Shown: positions 52,442 to 62,398 of the stretch, one piece after another | Numbering within the stretch: the first letter of the stretch is position 1 | How the letters are laid out: each line of letters starts with the position of its first letter | Assembly: GCF_002250505.1 (NCBI RefSeq) | Contig: NZ_NJGY01000001.1 | Coordinates: 920,151 to 984,150 of the forward strand | Direction: 5' to 3' | Length of the DNA: 64,000 nt | Source of the DNA: Janthinobacterium sp. PC23-8 | GTDB taxonomy: Bacteria > Pseudomonadota > Gammaproteobacteria > Burkholderiales > Burkholderiaceae_D | Program-made: the position numbers and the translations under genes | The notes under the pieces: generated by a model | Told to the model about the DNA's origin: nothing | What the model saw: only the letters and a program-made list of their open reading frames with translations | Databases searched by the model: none

Positions 52442-52568
52442 CATGAATTTACAGTAGCATCAACTGCGGTACCACGCGGCGCTACAAGCGCGACGCTGCG
52501 CCACAGCGCTGCCAGCGATCAGCACCCTCCCGGCTCCGGCTCCTTTACTTTTGCGACGACATCATATT

Positions 52569-54041
52569 ATGGCTCTTACCGATTTTGACCTGGTCCTGTT
52601 TGGCGGCAGCGGCGATTTAGCCATGCGTAAATTACTGCCTGCAATGTATGCGCGCGATGTCGCGAACGACCTGCCTTTGACTTCGCGCATCATCTGCGTC
52701 GGCCGCCAGGACAGCGGCCAGGACGCCTTCCTGAAAATGGTGGAAACCAATGCGCGCCCGCACATCAAGGCCAGCACGCTCAACGCGGCCACCTGGAGCA
52801 AGTTCTGCGCGCGTATCGTCTATGTGTCGCTCAACGCCAGCGACGCCAAGACCTATGCGCCGCTGGTCGAGGCGCTGCGCGGCGACGCCAACCTGACGCG
52901 CGTGTACTACCTGGCCACGCCGCCGCACCTGTTCGCCCTGATTTGCGACAACCTGGAAGACAACGGCCTGGTCACCCCAACTTCGCGCGTGGTGCTGGAA
53001 AAACCGCTGGGCCGCGACCTGGCCAGCGCCAAGCAGATCAATGCCGAAGTGGGCAAGGTGTTCCAGGAATCGCAGATCTACCGCATCGACCACTACCTGG
53101 GCAAGGAAACCGTGCAGAACCTGATGGCGCTGCGCTTCGGCAATATCCTGTTCGAGCCGCTGTGGCGCCGTGAATGGATTTCCGACGTGCAGATCACCAT
53201 CGCCGAAAAACTCGGCGTGGGCAACCGCATGGGCTACTACGACACCTCGGGCGCGCTGCGCGACATGCTGCAGAACCACTTGCTGCAACTGCTGTGCATC
53301 GTCGCCATGGAGCCGCCGACCTCGATCGCACCGGACGCCGTGCGCGATGAAAAACTGCAAGTGCTGCGCTCGCTGAAAAAATTCACGCCGACCACCCTGG
53401 CACAAAACATCGTGCGCGGCCAGTACCGCGCCGGCCATGTCGACGGCGCCAACGTGCCGAGCTACCGCGACGAGCCCGATGCGCCCGAGCATTCGCGCAC
53501 CGAGACGTTTGTCGCGCTGAAAGCGGAAATCGACACCTGGCGCTGGGCCGGCGTGCCGTTCTACCTGCGCACCGGCAAGCGCATGGCCGACAGCCTGGCC
53601 GAAATCGTCGTGCGCTTCAAGCAGATCCCGCACTCGATCTTCAACCAGCCGACGTCGAGCTTCCAGCCGAACTGCCTGGTGATCCGCCTGCAGCCCGACG
53701 AAGGTTTGCGCATGAATTTGATGGCGAAAACCCCGGGTGACGGCATGCGCCTGAAACCGGCCGAACTGGAACTCGATTTCCGCGAATCGTTCAAGACCCC
53801 CCGCATGGACGCCTACGAGCGATTGCTGCTCGACGTCCTGCGCGGCCAGCTGACCCTGTTCATGCGCGGCGACGAACTGGAAGCGGCCTGGGAATGGGTC
53901 GAACCGATCCTCGACAACTGGGAACAGAACGACAGCGCACCGATCCCGTACACGGCCGGTACCTGGGGCCCGGCGGCGGCCAGCGCGCTGATCGGACGCG
54001 ATGGCTTGCAGTGGCGTGAAGAAGCGCTCCCAGAGGACTAA
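52569..54041 (+). CDS. zwf: glucose-6-phosphate 1-dehydrogenase
   Basis: A 490-residue Zwf that oxidises glucose-6-phosphate to 6-phosphogluconolactone with NADP+ (or NAD+). N-terminal GGSGDLAMRKLLPA binds the coenzyme and RIDHYLGKETVQN contains the active-site His and Lys. ATG 52569 is the clear start; an in-frame TTG 18 nt upstream is not needed. Its product enters the lactonase-edd-eda route encoded nearby. It precedes hexR and tal in the same direction, with palindromic hairpins in the 109-bp gap to hexR. Confidence 0.96.
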   Translation: MALTDFDLVLFGGSGDLAMRKLLPAMYARDVANDLPLTSRIICVGRQDSGQDAFLKMVETNARPHIKASTLNAATWSKFCARIVYVSLNASDAKTYAPLVEALRGDANLTRVYYLATPPHLFALICDNLEDNGLVTPTSRVVLEKPLGRDLASAKQINAEVGKVFQESQIYRIDHYLGKETVQNLMALRFGNILFEPLWRREWISDVQITIAEKLGVGNRMGYYDTSGALRDMLQNHLLQLLCIVAMEPPTSIAPDAVRDEKLQVLRSLKKFTPTTLAQNIVRGQYRAGHVDGANVPSYRDEPDAPEHSRTETFVALKAEIDTWRWAGVPFYLRTGKRMADSLAEIVVRFKQIPHSIFNQPTSSFQPNCLVIRLQPDEGLRMNLMAKTPGDGMRLKPAELELDFRESFKTPRMDAYERLLLDVLRGQLTLFMRGDELEAAWEWVEPILDNWEQNDSAPIPYTAGTWGPAAASALIGRDGLQWREEALPED

Positions 54042-54057
54042 GAATGGAGCGCAAGGA

Positions 54058-54109
54058 GCCTGGCCTTGCAAGGCCAGGCCGTTACGCAGGCGCGGAGTAG
54101 TACTCCGCG
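54058..54109. repeat. two strong palindromes between zwf and hexR
   Basis: A perfect 22-bp palindrome (54058-54079, centre CTTGCAAG, arms GCCTGGC/GCCAGGC) is followed 11 bp later by CGCGGAGTA-G-TACTCCGCG (54091-54109). Neither is followed by a T-run. They may fold as mRNA hairpins that stabilise the zwf 3' end or partly block read-through into hexR. Confidence 0.8.
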
Positions 54110-54150
54110 AAACCCCTGCTTCACCGTTGCCAGAAATAAAAGATTAATTA

Positions 54151-55005
54151 ATGCTACTCGATTCCATCCGCACCCAGCTCGACTCGCTCTCCAAGTCGGA
54201 GAAAAAAGTCGCGCTGGCGGTGCTGGAACAACCGAACCAGACGGTCAGCCAGAACATCACCGCGCTGGCGAAAAACGCGCAGGTGTCGGAGCCGACCGTG
54301 GTGCGTTTCTGCCGCACCCTCGGTTATGACGGCTGGCATGAGTTCAAGCTGCGCCTGGCGCAGGGCCTGGCGCTGGCCATGCCGGGCGCTAACGAGCAGC
54401 CGGCGCAGGACGACCTGGCGGCAGACCTGGTCAATAAAATCTGCAGCCGTTCGATCAACACCTTGCTCGACCTGCGCAACAACCTGAACCCGGAAGCGAT
54501 ACAGCGCGCGCTCGATATTTTGTCGCGCGCCAGCAAGATCGAATTCTATGGCCAGGGCACCTCCGGCATCGTGGCGGCCGACGCCCAGCACAAGTTCTTC
54601 CGCTCGGGCGTGCCGACGGTGGCCTACAGCGACCCGAATATCCACAGCATCGCCGCAGCCCTGCTGCGCGGCGGCGACGCACTGGTCGCCATCTCGCAGC
54701 GCGGCAACAGCCCGGCCCTGGTGCGCTCGGTCAAACTGGCGCGCCGCGGCGGCGCCGACGTGATCGTGCTGGCGCCGTCAGGCACGCCGCTGGCGGACCT
54801 GGCTACCGTGCTGATCCCGATCGACCTGATCTTCAACACCGACCCCTACACGCCCATCTCGGCGCGCCTGGCCTACCTGGTGGTGATCGACGTGCTGGCA
54901 GTGGGCCTGGCCCTGCAGCGCGGGCCGGAGTTCCGCAAGAAGATGCAGAATGCGCAGAAGGCTTTGCAGGAATTCGACATGCAGTTTGATTCCTTTATCG
55001 GCTAG
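54151..55005 (+). CDS. hexR: HexR, RpiR-family regulator of central carbon metabolism
   Basis: A 284-residue regulator. The N-terminal RpiR-type HTH (residues 1-77, [18 protein letters not shown] to [25 protein letters not shown]) precedes a C-terminal SIS domain (about 125-260, [36 protein letters not shown]). In HexR the SIS domain binds KDPG, which releases DNA. Its gene lies within its likely regulon: matching sites are before edd, pgi and zwf. It is 109 bp after zwf and 46 bp before tal, probably one transcript with internal RNA processing. Confidence 0.94.
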   Translation: MLLDSIRTQLDSLSKSEKKVALAVLEQPNQTVSQNITALAKNAQVSEPTVVRFCRTLGYDGWHEFKLRLAQGLALAMPGANEQPAQDDLAADLVNKICSRSINTLLDLRNNLNPEAIQRALDILSRASKIEFYGQGTSGIVAADAQHKFFRSGVPTVAYSDPNIHSIAAALLRGGDALVAISQRGNSPALVRSVKLARRGGADVIVLAPSGTPLADLATVLIPIDLIFNTDPYTPISARLAYLVVIDVLAVGLALQRGPEFRKKMQNAQKALQEFDMQFDSFIG

Positions 55006-55051
55006 TCGGTACAATACCCCGGCAAGCCCCTTCCTTCTTTTGAGCGCAGCC

Positions 55052-55987
55052 ATGAACCAATTAGAACAACTCAAACAATTCACTACCGTGGTGGCCGATA
55101 CGGGCGACTTCCAGTCGATCCAGGCGTACACGCCGCGCGATGCGACCACCAATCCTTCGCTGATCCTCAAAGCCGTGCAAAAGGATGAGTACAAGCCGCT
55201 GCTGGAAAAGGCCGTGCGCGACCATCCGAACGCATCGCCCACCGAAATCATCGACCGGCTGCTGATCGCCTTTGGCGTGGAAATCCTGCAGACCATACCC
55301 GGGCGCGTGTCGACCGAAGTCGACGCCCGCCTGTCGTTCGATATCGATGGCACGGTGGCCAAGGGCCGCGACCTGGTGGCCCTGTATTCGAACGCCGGCA
55401 TCGCGCGCGAACGCGTGCTGATCAAGATGGCCTCGACCTGGGAAGGCATCCGCGCCGCCGAGATCCTGGAAAAGGAAGGCATCCGCTGCAACATGACGCT
55501 GCTGTTCTCGCTGGCCCAGGCCATCGCCTGCGCCGAAGCGGGCGCGCAACTGATTTCACCATTCGTCGGCCGCATCTACGACTGGCACAAGAAGTCGACC
55601 GGCATCGACTACATGGGTGCGGAAGACCCGGGCGTGCAGTCGGTCAAGCGCATCTACAATTACTACCGCAAGTTCGGCTACACCACCGAAGTGATGGGCG
55701 CAAGTTTCCGCAATACCTCGCAAATCCTGGAACTGGCCGGCTGCGACCTGCTCACCATCAGCCCCGACCTGCTGCAAAAGCTGGCCGACAGCGACGCGCC
55801 GATACAACGCAAGCTGAGCGCCGAAGCGGCGCCGGGCGCCAGTATCGTCAAGATGTCGCTCGATGAAAAATCGTTCCGCTTCATGATGAATGAAGACGCG
55901 ATGGCGACCGAAAAACTGGCCGAAGGCATCCGCGCCTTCTGCGTCGATACGGGCAAGCTGAAACAGCTGATCTCGGCGCTGCGCTAA
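55052..55987 (+). CDS. tal: transaldolase (TalB type)
   Basis: A 311-residue class I transaldolase linking glycolysis and the pentose phosphate pathway. Signature [11 protein letters not shown] near residue 31 and the Schiff-base lysine in [12 protein letters not shown] (K131) are intact; [19 protein letters not shown] is canonical. It ends with [18 protein letters not shown]. It follows hexR by 46 bp and ends in a strong terminator, so zwf-hexR-tal is probably the operon. Confidence 0.96.
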   Translation: MNQLEQLKQFTTVVADTGDFQSIQAYTPRDATTNPSLILKAVQKDEYKPLLEKAVRDHPNASPTEIIDRLLIAFGVEILQTIPGRVSTEVDARLSFDIDGTVAKGRDLVALYSNAGIARERVLIKMASTWEGIRAAEILEKEGIRCNMTLLFSLAQAIACAEAGAQLISPFVGRIYDWHKKSTGIDYMGAEDPGVQSVKRIYNYYRKFGYTTEVMGASFRNTSQILELAGCDLLTISPDLLQKLADSDAPIQRKLSAEAAPGASIVKMSLDEKSFRFMMNEDAMATEKLAEGIRAFCVDTGKLKQLISALR

Positions 55988-56003
55988 GACCTGCCACCAT
56001 CAG

Positions 56004-56043
56004 GAAAAGCGGCGTCCGTGCAGTGCACGGCGCCGCTTTTTTC
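56004..56043 (+). terminator. intrinsic terminator of the zwf-hexR-tal unit
   Basis: AAAAGCGGCG pairs with CGCCGCTTTTTT around an inner GTGCA/TGCAC hairpin, 17 bp after the tal stop. The T-run makes it a good intrinsic terminator. Confidence 0.9.
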
Positions 56044-56117
56044 ATGGTGTGGCACACGCCTGATGCCATCTCTGGCGCTACAATGAAAAGCTGTTTACCA
56101 GTCACGAGCTGCACCCC

Positions 56118-57206
56118 ATGTCGCCAAGCACGTCCGCCATCACCATCCGCCTGGGCCGCAGGGCCCGCGCCCGCATCGCCGAGCACGGCTTGCGCGCGCT
56201 TGACATCGCCATCGTGCCGGCCGCTGCCGGCGGGCCGAAGGGGTTGATCCTGCACCAGTTCGATTGCTGGCTGTTCGGCGATTTTTTGCCGCGCGCGCCG
56301 CGCCGGCGCCAGTTCATCGGCGCCTCGATCGGCGCCTGGCGCATGGCGGCGGCAACCTTTGCCGATCCGGTCGCCGCGCAGCGCCGCCTGGTGCGCCACT
56401 ACGTGGGCCAGCGCTATCCCGACAAGCCGACGCCGGCCCACGTCAGCCGCACCTGCCGCGCCCTGCTCGACGCCATGCTGGACGGCCAGGATGCACAAGT
56501 GCTGCAACATGCGCAGCATAGCCTGGCGGTGCTGGCCGTGCGCGGACTCAAGGGCCTGGACCGGCCTGGTGTCTGGCGCGACCGGCGCGGCTTTTTGCTG
56601 GCCGCAGCCAGCAATGCCGTGGCGCGCGCGCGCCTGGCCGCCTCGCTTGAGCGCGTGGTGTTCCATGCGGGGCCGGACGGCGCGAGCTGGCTGCGCTCGC
56701 GCTTCGACGACTTCCACGCCCACTTCGTGCCGTTGGCACAGGACAATCTGCGCGACGCGCTGCTCGCCTCGGGCTCGATTCCGCTGGTACTCGATGCGGT
56801 GACCGACATCGCCGGTGCGCCGCCCGGGCGCTACTGGGACGGCGGCCTGGTCGACTACCATTTGCACCTGCCCTACCAGCGCGAGCCGGACCTGGTGCTG
56901 TATCCGCATTTTGCCGACTACATCGTGCCAGGATGGCTGGACAAGGCCATGCCCTGGCGCCGCGTGCGCGGCCAGGATGCGGCGCTCGACAACATGATCC
57001 TGGTATCGCCTTCGCCCGCCTTTGTCGCCAGCCTGCCCAACGGCAAGCTGCCGGACCGGCGCGACTTTCCCCATTACGGCCAGGACCATGCGGCGCGCAT
57101 GCGCGACTGGCGCCGCGCCATCGCCGAAAGCGAGCGCATGGCCGCCGCCTTTGCGCGCTGGGCCGAGCGGCCGGACCTGCGCCAGGCGCTGGACCTGCAC
57201 GCCTGA
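56118..57206 (+). CDS. patatin-like phospholipase-fold protein
   Basis: A 362-residue protein with patatin features: an oxyanion glycine-rich AAAGGPKG (36-42), nucleophile elbow GASIGAW (S70) and the catalytic Asp in WDGGLVDYH (D241). The rest is family-divergent and Arg-rich. No signal peptide. The Ser-Asp dyad suggests lipid acyl hydrolase activity. Start ATG 56118 is the only close start; no strong Shine-Dalgarno. It stands alone after the tal terminator; the nearest downstream gene is the chemoreceptor 268 bp away. Confidence 0.82.
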   Translation: MSPSTSAITIRLGRRARARIAEHGLRALDIAIVPAAAGGPKGLILHQFDCWLFGDFLPRAPRRRQFIGASIGAWRMAAATFADPVAAQRRLVRHYVGQRYPDKPTPAHVSRTCRALLDAMLDGQDAQVLQHAQHSLAVLAVRGLKGLDRPGVWRDRRGFLLAAASNAVARARLAASLERVVFHAGPDGASWLRSRFDDFHAHFVPLAQDNLRDALLASGSIPLVLDAVTDIAGAPPGRYWDGGLVDYHLHLPYQREPDLVLYPHFADYIVPGWLDKAMPWRRVRGQDAALDNMILVSPSPAFVASLPNGKLPDRRDFPHYGQDHAARMRDWRRAIAESERMAAAFARWAERPDLRQALDLHA

Positions 57207-57474
57207 GCGAAAAACAACAAGCCCCCTGCGACCCACCGGGCCGCTGCGCATTTCGTACCGACAATCATTTTTGCATGGTAGGATTTACGCACCGCCACCC
57301 CCGCTCTCGACACAAGGCATGGCGTTTTTTCACTATTTGTTTTCTCGGGCCCCAACCCCGCCTGGTGCACAAGCATGGCGCCACACCACGCTTGAACACG
57401 ATCTTGCCATCGTCATGTCCATGTAGCATTTCCAATGGAAAATGCTTTATTGATCACTGCAACCAAAAGACACC

Positions 57475-59193
57475 ATGAAAACACTTACCAATATTCGCAT
57501 TGGCGCCCGCCTGGCGATCGGCTTTGCCGTGGTGCTGCTGCTGGCCATCATCTGCACCTCGTTTTCCGTCATCAGCGCCTGGGGCAACGCCCAGGCCACG
57601 CGCGCCATGATGGAAAAGCCGCTGGCCAAGGAGCGCCTGGCGTCCGACCTGTACCTGCTGATCTATGCGGCCATCGAACGCACCACGCTGATTGCCAAAA
57701 GCTCCGACGAGAGCTTGTCGGTGACGTTTGCCGACGCGATTGCGGCCGGCACCAAAAAAGGCGGGGGCCTGCTGAAACAGATGGAGGGCATGCTGTCGAG
57801 CGAGCAGGAAAAAGCCACCTTTGCCTCGGTGATGCAGGTGCGCGGCGTGTACCAGGAGGCCAAGCAGGCGGTGATGGCGGCCAGGAAGACCGGCCAGGCC
57901 GAGACGGCCGAACGCGTCTACACCCAGCAATACATGCCGGCCGCCCAGGCCTACCAGGCCAAGGTGCAGGGTTTCCTGGCCGAGCAGCGCCAGGCCATCG
58001 ATGACACCGCCCATGCCATCGAACGGGCCAATACGCGCAGCCAGACCCTGACGGCCCTGCTGGCCGGCCTGATGATCGTCTTCGGCAGCCTGTGCGCCTG
58101 GCTGATCACGCGCTCGATCACGCAGCCGCTGCAGGCGGCCATCGCGGTGGCTGCCACGGTGGCCGCCGGCGACCTGCGCACGCAGTTCGGCCAGGCCACG
58201 CGCGATGAGGTGGGCGACCTGATGCGCGCGCTCAAAGGCATGAACGATGCGCTCATCAACGTGGTGTCGCAAGTGCAGACGGGCACCCACGCGATCGCCA
58301 CCGCATCGTCCGAAATTGCGGCCGGCAACCAGGACTTGTCGTCGCGCACGGAGCAGCAGGCGAGCTCGCTCGAAGAAACCGCCTCGTCGATGGAAGAGCT
58401 GACCTCGACGGTGCGGCAGAACGCCGACAATGCGCGCCAGGCCAACCAGTTGGCCCTGTCCGCCTCGGAAGTAGCCGAGCGCGGCGGCGGCATCGTCGGC
58501 CAGGTGGTCGCCACCATGGGCGCCATCGATGCCTCGTCAAAAAAGATCGTCGACATCATCGGCGTCATCGACGGCATCGCCTTCCAGACGAATATTCTGG
58601 CGCTGAACGCGGCGGTGGAAGCTGCGCGCGCCGGCGAACAGGGGCGCGGCTTTGCCGTGGTGGCCACCGAAGTGCGCAACCTGGCCCAGCGTTCAGCCAG
58701 CGCGGCCAAGGAAATCAAGAGCCTGATCGACGACTCGGTGGCCCAGGTCAACGGCGGCAGCCGCCTGGTGCAGCAGGCCGGCAGTACCATGAACGAGGTG
58801 GTCGACAGCGTGCGCCGCGTCACCGACATCATGGCAGAAATCACCTCGGCCAGCGCCGAGCAGAGCCTGGGCATCGACCAGGTCAACCAGGCCATCACGC
58901 AGATGGACCAGGTGACGCAGCAAAATGCGGCACTGGTGGAAGAGGCGGCGGCCGCCGCCGAAAGCATGCAGGACCAGGCGGCCCGCCTGGCGCAGGTGGC
59001 CGGCGGCTTCAAGCTGGAGCAGTCGCCGGCCGTGCATGCCCCGCCCCCCGTGCGGCCGCGTTCCGCCGTGCATGCCGCGCCGGCAAAGCCGGCAGTACGC
59101 AAGGCGGTTGCCAAACCGGCCCTGGCAGCCCATCCGGCCACGCCCAAGGCGCCCGCCACGCCTGCCGGCGAGCAAGACTGGGAGGAGTTTTAA
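57475..59193 (+). CDS. methyl-accepting chemotaxis protein (second copy, DWEEF tail)
   Basis: A 572-residue chemoreceptor. TM1 spans about residues 11-33, a helical periplasmic sensor follows, and TM2 is at about 188-208 ([19 protein letters not shown]). A HAMP domain and a full signalling hairpin come next, sharing long stretches with the receptor at 9421-11172 ([40 protein letters not shown]). The tail is Ala/Pro-rich and ends in DWEEF. The sensor domain is unrelated in sequence to the first receptor, implying a different ligand. Monocistronic. Confidence 0.95.
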   Translation: MKTLTNIRIGARLAIGFAVVLLLAIICTSFSVISAWGNAQATRAMMEKPLAKERLASDLYLLIYAAIERTTLIAKSSDESLSVTFADAIAAGTKKGGGLLKQMEGMLSSEQEKATFASVMQVRGVYQEAKQAVMAARKTGQAETAERVYTQQYMPAAQAYQAKVQGFLAEQRQAIDDTAHAIERANTRSQTLTALLAGLMIVFGSLCAWLITRSITQPLQAAIAVAATVAAGDLRTQFGQATRDEVGDLMRALKGMNDALINVVSQVQTGTHAIATASSEIAAGNQDLSSRTEQQASSLEETASSMEELTSTVRQNADNARQANQLALSASEVAERGGGIVGQVVATMGAIDASSKKIVDIIGVIDGIAFQTNILALNAAVEAARAGEQGRGFAVVATEVRNLAQRSASAAKEIKSLIDDSVAQVNGGSRLVQQAGSTMNEVVDSVRRVTDIMAEITSASAEQSLGIDQVNQAITQMDQVTQQNAALVEEAAAAAESMQDQAARLAQVAGGFKLEQSPAVHAPPPVRPRSAVHAAPAKPAVRKAVAKPALAAHPATPKAPATPAGEQDWEEF

Positions 59194-59301
59194 AAGAGTT
59201 CTCATTGATTTGACACGGCGCCAGGTGGCGCCGATACTGATACCAGGTGGGCCAGGCGCGCCACCTGCGGCAGTTGATACGGCGCCTGTACGGGAGAAAT
59301 C

Positions 59302-60465
59302 ATGCGCCGCCATCTCGGCATCCTCATCACTGCGCTCTCGTGCGCCCTGCTGGCCGCCTGCGCCACGCCACCGCCCCCAGCCCCCCCGGTCTTCAGCGAC
59401 AGCGCCTTTGCGCCCGCCATGGCGGTCGACGCCAGCCAGGTGTTCGCCCTCGACGATGCGATGCGCCGCTACCTGCGCAACGAGGTACTGCTGCGTAAAA
59501 CTGACGCGCGTTCGAACAACCCGCGCGCCGCCCTGTACCAGGCGCTGTACGACAAGGCCATGCTCAAGCTCGAATACGATGCCGATTTCACGCGCAACGC
59601 CAGCGAAACGTTTGCCGCGCGCAGCGGCAACTGCCTGTCGCTGGTGATCATGACGGCGGCGCTGGCGCAGGAGCTGGGGCTGGCCGTGCGCTACCAGGAA
59701 GTGCTGGGCGAAGCAAGCTGGAGCCGCAGCGGCGACCTGTATTTTGTCGCCGGCCATGTCAACCTGGTGCTGGGCCGCCAGCGCCTTGACAACTCGCGCA
59801 GCTACGATGCCAGCGCCATGATGGTGATCGACTTCCTGCCGTCGAAAGACGTGGCCGGCTACCGCACGCGCGAACTGGGCGAGGCGACGATTCTGGCCAT
59901 GTACATGAATAACCGCGCCGCCGAAACCCTGCGCCGGGGCCAGGTACATGCGGCCTACTGGTGGGCCAGGAGCGCCATCGTGCAGGACCCGTCGTTCAGC
60001 GGCGCCTACAACACGCTGGGCCTGGTCCAGCTGCGCCATGGCGATACCGAAGCGGGCCAGCGCACGCTGGCCCATGCGCTGGAGCGCGCGCCCGACAATA
60101 CGGTGCTGCTGGCCAACCTGGCGCAGTCACTGGAAGCGTCGGGACTGGCAGAGCAGGCGCAGCCGTTGAGGCAGCGCCTGCTGGCCTTGCAACCACAGCC
60201 GCCGTTCCATTATTTCAATCTGGGCAAGGCGGCGATGGAGCGGCACGACTACGCGCTCGCCATCGCCCTGTTCTCGCGCGAGATCGCACGCGACCCGTAC
60301 TATCACGAATTCCATTTCTGGCTGGCCCAGGCCCACGCGCAACTGGGGCAGTGGCGGCAAGCCGGCAAGCAGCTGCAACTGGCGCTGGACCAGAGCACCA
60401 CGCGCGGCGACCAGGCGCTGTATGCGGCAAAACTGCAACGCCTGCGCGCCGCTGGCGTGCAGTGA
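59302..60465 (+). CDS. lipoprotein with transglutaminase-like domain and TPR repeats
   Basis: A 387-residue predicted lipoprotein: LLAAC lipobox with C20, then a Pro-rich linker. Residues about 70-170 resemble a transglutaminase-like cysteine peptidase core, with C111 in ARSGNCLSLV and H152 in VAGHVNLVLG. Residues about 215-380 carry tetratricopeptide repeats (AYNTLGLVQLRHGDTEAG, NTVLLANLAQSLEASGLAEQA, HYFNLGKAAMERHDYALA). It is probably an envelope scaffold or peptidase-related protein. It lies 108 bp after the chemoreceptor. Function not assigned. Confidence 0.82.
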   Translation: MRRHLGILITALSCALLAACATPPPPAPPVFSDSAFAPAMAVDASQVFALDDAMRRYLRNEVLLRKTDARSNNPRAALYQALYDKAMLKLEYDADFTRNASETFAARSGNCLSLVIMTAALAQELGLAVRYQEVLGEASWSRSGDLYFVAGHVNLVLGRQRLDNSRSYDASAMMVIDFLPSKDVAGYRTRELGEATILAMYMNNRAAETLRRGQVHAAYWWARSAIVQDPSFSGAYNTLGLVQLRHGDTEAGQRTLAHALERAPDNTVLLANLAQSLEASGLAEQAQPLRQRLLALQPQPPFHYFNLGKAAMERHDYALAIALFSREIARDPYYHEFHFWLAQAHAQLGQWRQAGKQLQLALDQSTTRGDQALYAAKLQRLRAAGVQ

Positions 60466-60475
60466 ATGCTGAACC

Positions 60476-61756
60476 CTATTGTTCGAGGAACATCTGCTGC
60501 AGATCGTTGAGGAAACAAAGGCCCAGTTCGGTCGGTCGTATCACCTGGTGGTCGCGGTACAGCAAGCCCTTCGCTTCGGCCGCATTGAGCGGCTGCTCGA
60601 TGGCGTTGAGCAGCAGGCCCGTGCGTTCGGCAAACAGGTTCGGCGCAAAGCCGCCGGTCAGGCGCAGGGTGTTGAGCATGAACTCGAAGCCCATTTCCTC
60701 GCGCGCCAGTTCTCGCTCTTCCTGCACCGGCTTGCCCTCGCGCACCGCCTCCATATAGGCGCGCGGCTGCTTGTAGCGGGCCTGGCGCAGCACGCGGTGC
60801 GGGAACGAGATTTTCGAATGGGCGCCTGCGCCGATGCCGAGATAGTCGCCAAACTCCCAGTAATTGCGGTTGTGGCGCGCCTGGCGGCCCGGCCGGGCAT
60901 AGGCCGACACTTCATAACGGCCATAACCGGCCTGCGCGGCCCGCGCGGCCACCATGTCGGCGATGTCGGCGCTTTCGTCGTCGTCGGGCAGCGCCGGCGG
61001 ATATTTCGCAAACAGCGTGTTCGGCTCCAGCGTCAGGTGGTACAGCGACAGGTGCGGCGGCGCGAACGACAGTGCCGTCTCCAGGTCTGCCTGCGCTTCG
61101 GCCAGCGTCTGCGACGGCAGCGCATACATCAGGTCGAGGTTGAAATTGTCGAAATGCGCCTGCGCGATCTCGACCGCGCGGCGCGCCTCGTGGTCGTCAT
61201 GGATGCGGCCCAGCGATTGCAAATGGCGCCCATTGAAACTCTGGATGCCGACCGACAGGCGATTGACGCCGCTGGCGCGGTAGGACTTGAATTTCTCCGT
61301 CTCGAACGTGCCCGGGTTCGCCTCCATGGTGATTTCGCAGTCGCTCTCCAGTGGCAGCAAGGTGCGCACGTCCGACATCAGGCGGTCCAGCCCGGCCGCC
61401 GACATCAGGCTCGGCGTGCCGCCACCGATAAAAATGGTGTGGATCTTGCGGCCCCAGATCAAGGGCAGCGCCATTTCCAGGTCCAGCCGCAGCGCGGCCA
61501 GGTAGTCGTCTTCCGGAAAGCCCTGCTCCTGCCGTACCTCGTGCGAATTGAAGTCGCAATACGGGCATTTCCTGACGCACCACGGAAAATGGATGTACAG
61601 CGACAGCGGCGGCAAGGCCGTCAGGTTCAGCGCGCCCGGCTGCAGATAGCGCAGGGCCGCGCCGGCCGCGCCGGAAATGCCGTCCTGCGGCGCCGGGACA
61701 TTGCCGGGCTTCGAAGCAGGCCGGGCCATGCTGCCCGCCACTTTAATCGGGATCAT
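60476..61756 (-). CDS. hemW: radical SAM heme chaperone HemW
   Basis: A 426-residue HemW-type radical SAM protein. The [4Fe-4S] cluster motif CVRKCPYC (C60, C64, C67) is followed by DFNSHE. GGGTPSLM, SVGIQSFN and a C-terminal HemN_C domain are present. HemW transfers heme to proteins, unlike true HemN coproporphyrinogen oxidase; the CPYCDF form and overall length support HemW. ATG 61756 overlaps the rdgB stop by 4 bp (ATGA), so they are coupled. It has a roughly 50-residue extension before the first strand. Converges on the lipoprotein gene. Confidence 0.93.
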   Translation of the reverse strand: MIPIKVAGSMARPASKPGNVPAPQDGISGAAGAALRYLQPGALNLTALPPLSLYIHFPWCVRKCPYCDFNSHEVRQEQGFPEDDYLAALRLDLEMALPLIWGRKIHTIFIGGGTPSLMSAAGLDRLMSDVRTLLPLESDCEITMEANPGTFETEKFKSYRASGVNRLSVGIQSFNGRHLQSLGRIHDDHEARRAVEIAQAHFDNFNLDLMYALPSQTLAEAQADLETALSFAPPHLSLYHLTLEPNTLFAKYPPALPDDDESADIADMVAARAAQAGYGRYEVSAYARPGRQARHNRNYWEFGDYLGIGAGAHSKISFPHRVLRQARYKQPRAYMEAVREGKPVQEERELAREEMGFEFMLNTLRLTGGFAPNLFAERTGLLLNAIEQPLNAAEAKGLLYRDHQVIRPTELGLCFLNDLQQMFLEQ

Positions 61757-62337
61757 CGCAGTTTCTCGACCAATATGCGCAGCGCCTGGCCGCGGTGCGA
61801 CAGCGCGTTCTTTTCGTCGGACGTCAGCTCGGCGGCGCACTTGCCCAGCGCGGGAATATAAAAATGCGGATCGTAGCCGAAGCCGCCCGCGCCGCGCGGG
61901 GTGGCGATCATTTCGCCATGCCAGCGCGCGTCGGCGATCACCGGCTGCGGATCGTCGGGGTGGCGCACATACACCAGCACGCAGTAGTAATAGGCGGACT
62001 TGTCGGCATATTGCCCGAGATCGGCGATCAGTTTGGCGCTGTTGGCCGCGTCCGACTTCGGCTCGCCCGCATAGCGCGCCGAGTACACGCCCGGCGCGCC
62101 GCCGAGCGCATTGACGCACACGCCCGAATCGTCGGCCAGCGCGGGCAAGCCCGTCAGGCGCGAGGCGTGACGCGCCTTTTGCAGCGCGTTTTCGACAAAG
62201 GTGCGAAATGGCTCGTCAGCTTCAGGCACGTCGTACTCGCCCTGGGCGTGCACGGCAAAGCCGATGGTCGAGAGCAGCTCGTTGAATTCCTTGAGCTTGC
62301 CGGCGTTGTTGGAGGCGAGGATGAGGCGTTGGGTCAT
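61753..62337 (-). CDS. rdgB: RdgB/HAM1-type non-canonical purine NTP pyrophosphatase
   Basis: A 194-residue RdgB, which hydrolyses dITP, XTP and related nucleotides. SNNAGKLKEF near the N-terminus, TFVENALQKARHAS, LADDSGVCVNALGGAPGVYSARYAG and GFGYDPHFYIP are the family motifs. It is translationally coupled to hemW and follows rph by 61 bp, forming an rph-rdgB-hemW operon as in many betaproteobacteria. Confidence 0.96.
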   Translation of the reverse strand: MTQRLILASNNAGKLKEFNELLSTIGFAVHAQGEYDVPEADEPFRTFVENALQKARHASRLTGLPALADDSGVCVNALGGAPGVYSARYAGEPKSDAANSAKLIADLGQYADKSAYYYCVLVYVRHPDDPQPVIADARWHGEMIATPRGAGGFGYDPHFYIPALGKCAAELTSDEKNALSHRGQALRILVEKLR

Positions 62338-62398
62338 GTCAGTCGTCCGTGTGAAGTGCCGACATTGTAAACCTTTTGCACGCCACCCGCCTCTGCCC

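Larger units (their letters stand above)
52022..52568 (+). other. cheV-zwf intergenic control region (547 bp)
   Basis: No ORF with coding character is seen. It holds AT-rich DNA (52190-52240) next to cheV, a zwf promoter candidate at 52341-52368 and two or three HexR-like sites at 52394-52457. The zwf leader would therefore be nearly 200 nt. No riboswitch or small-RNA structure was recognised. Confidence 0.6.
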
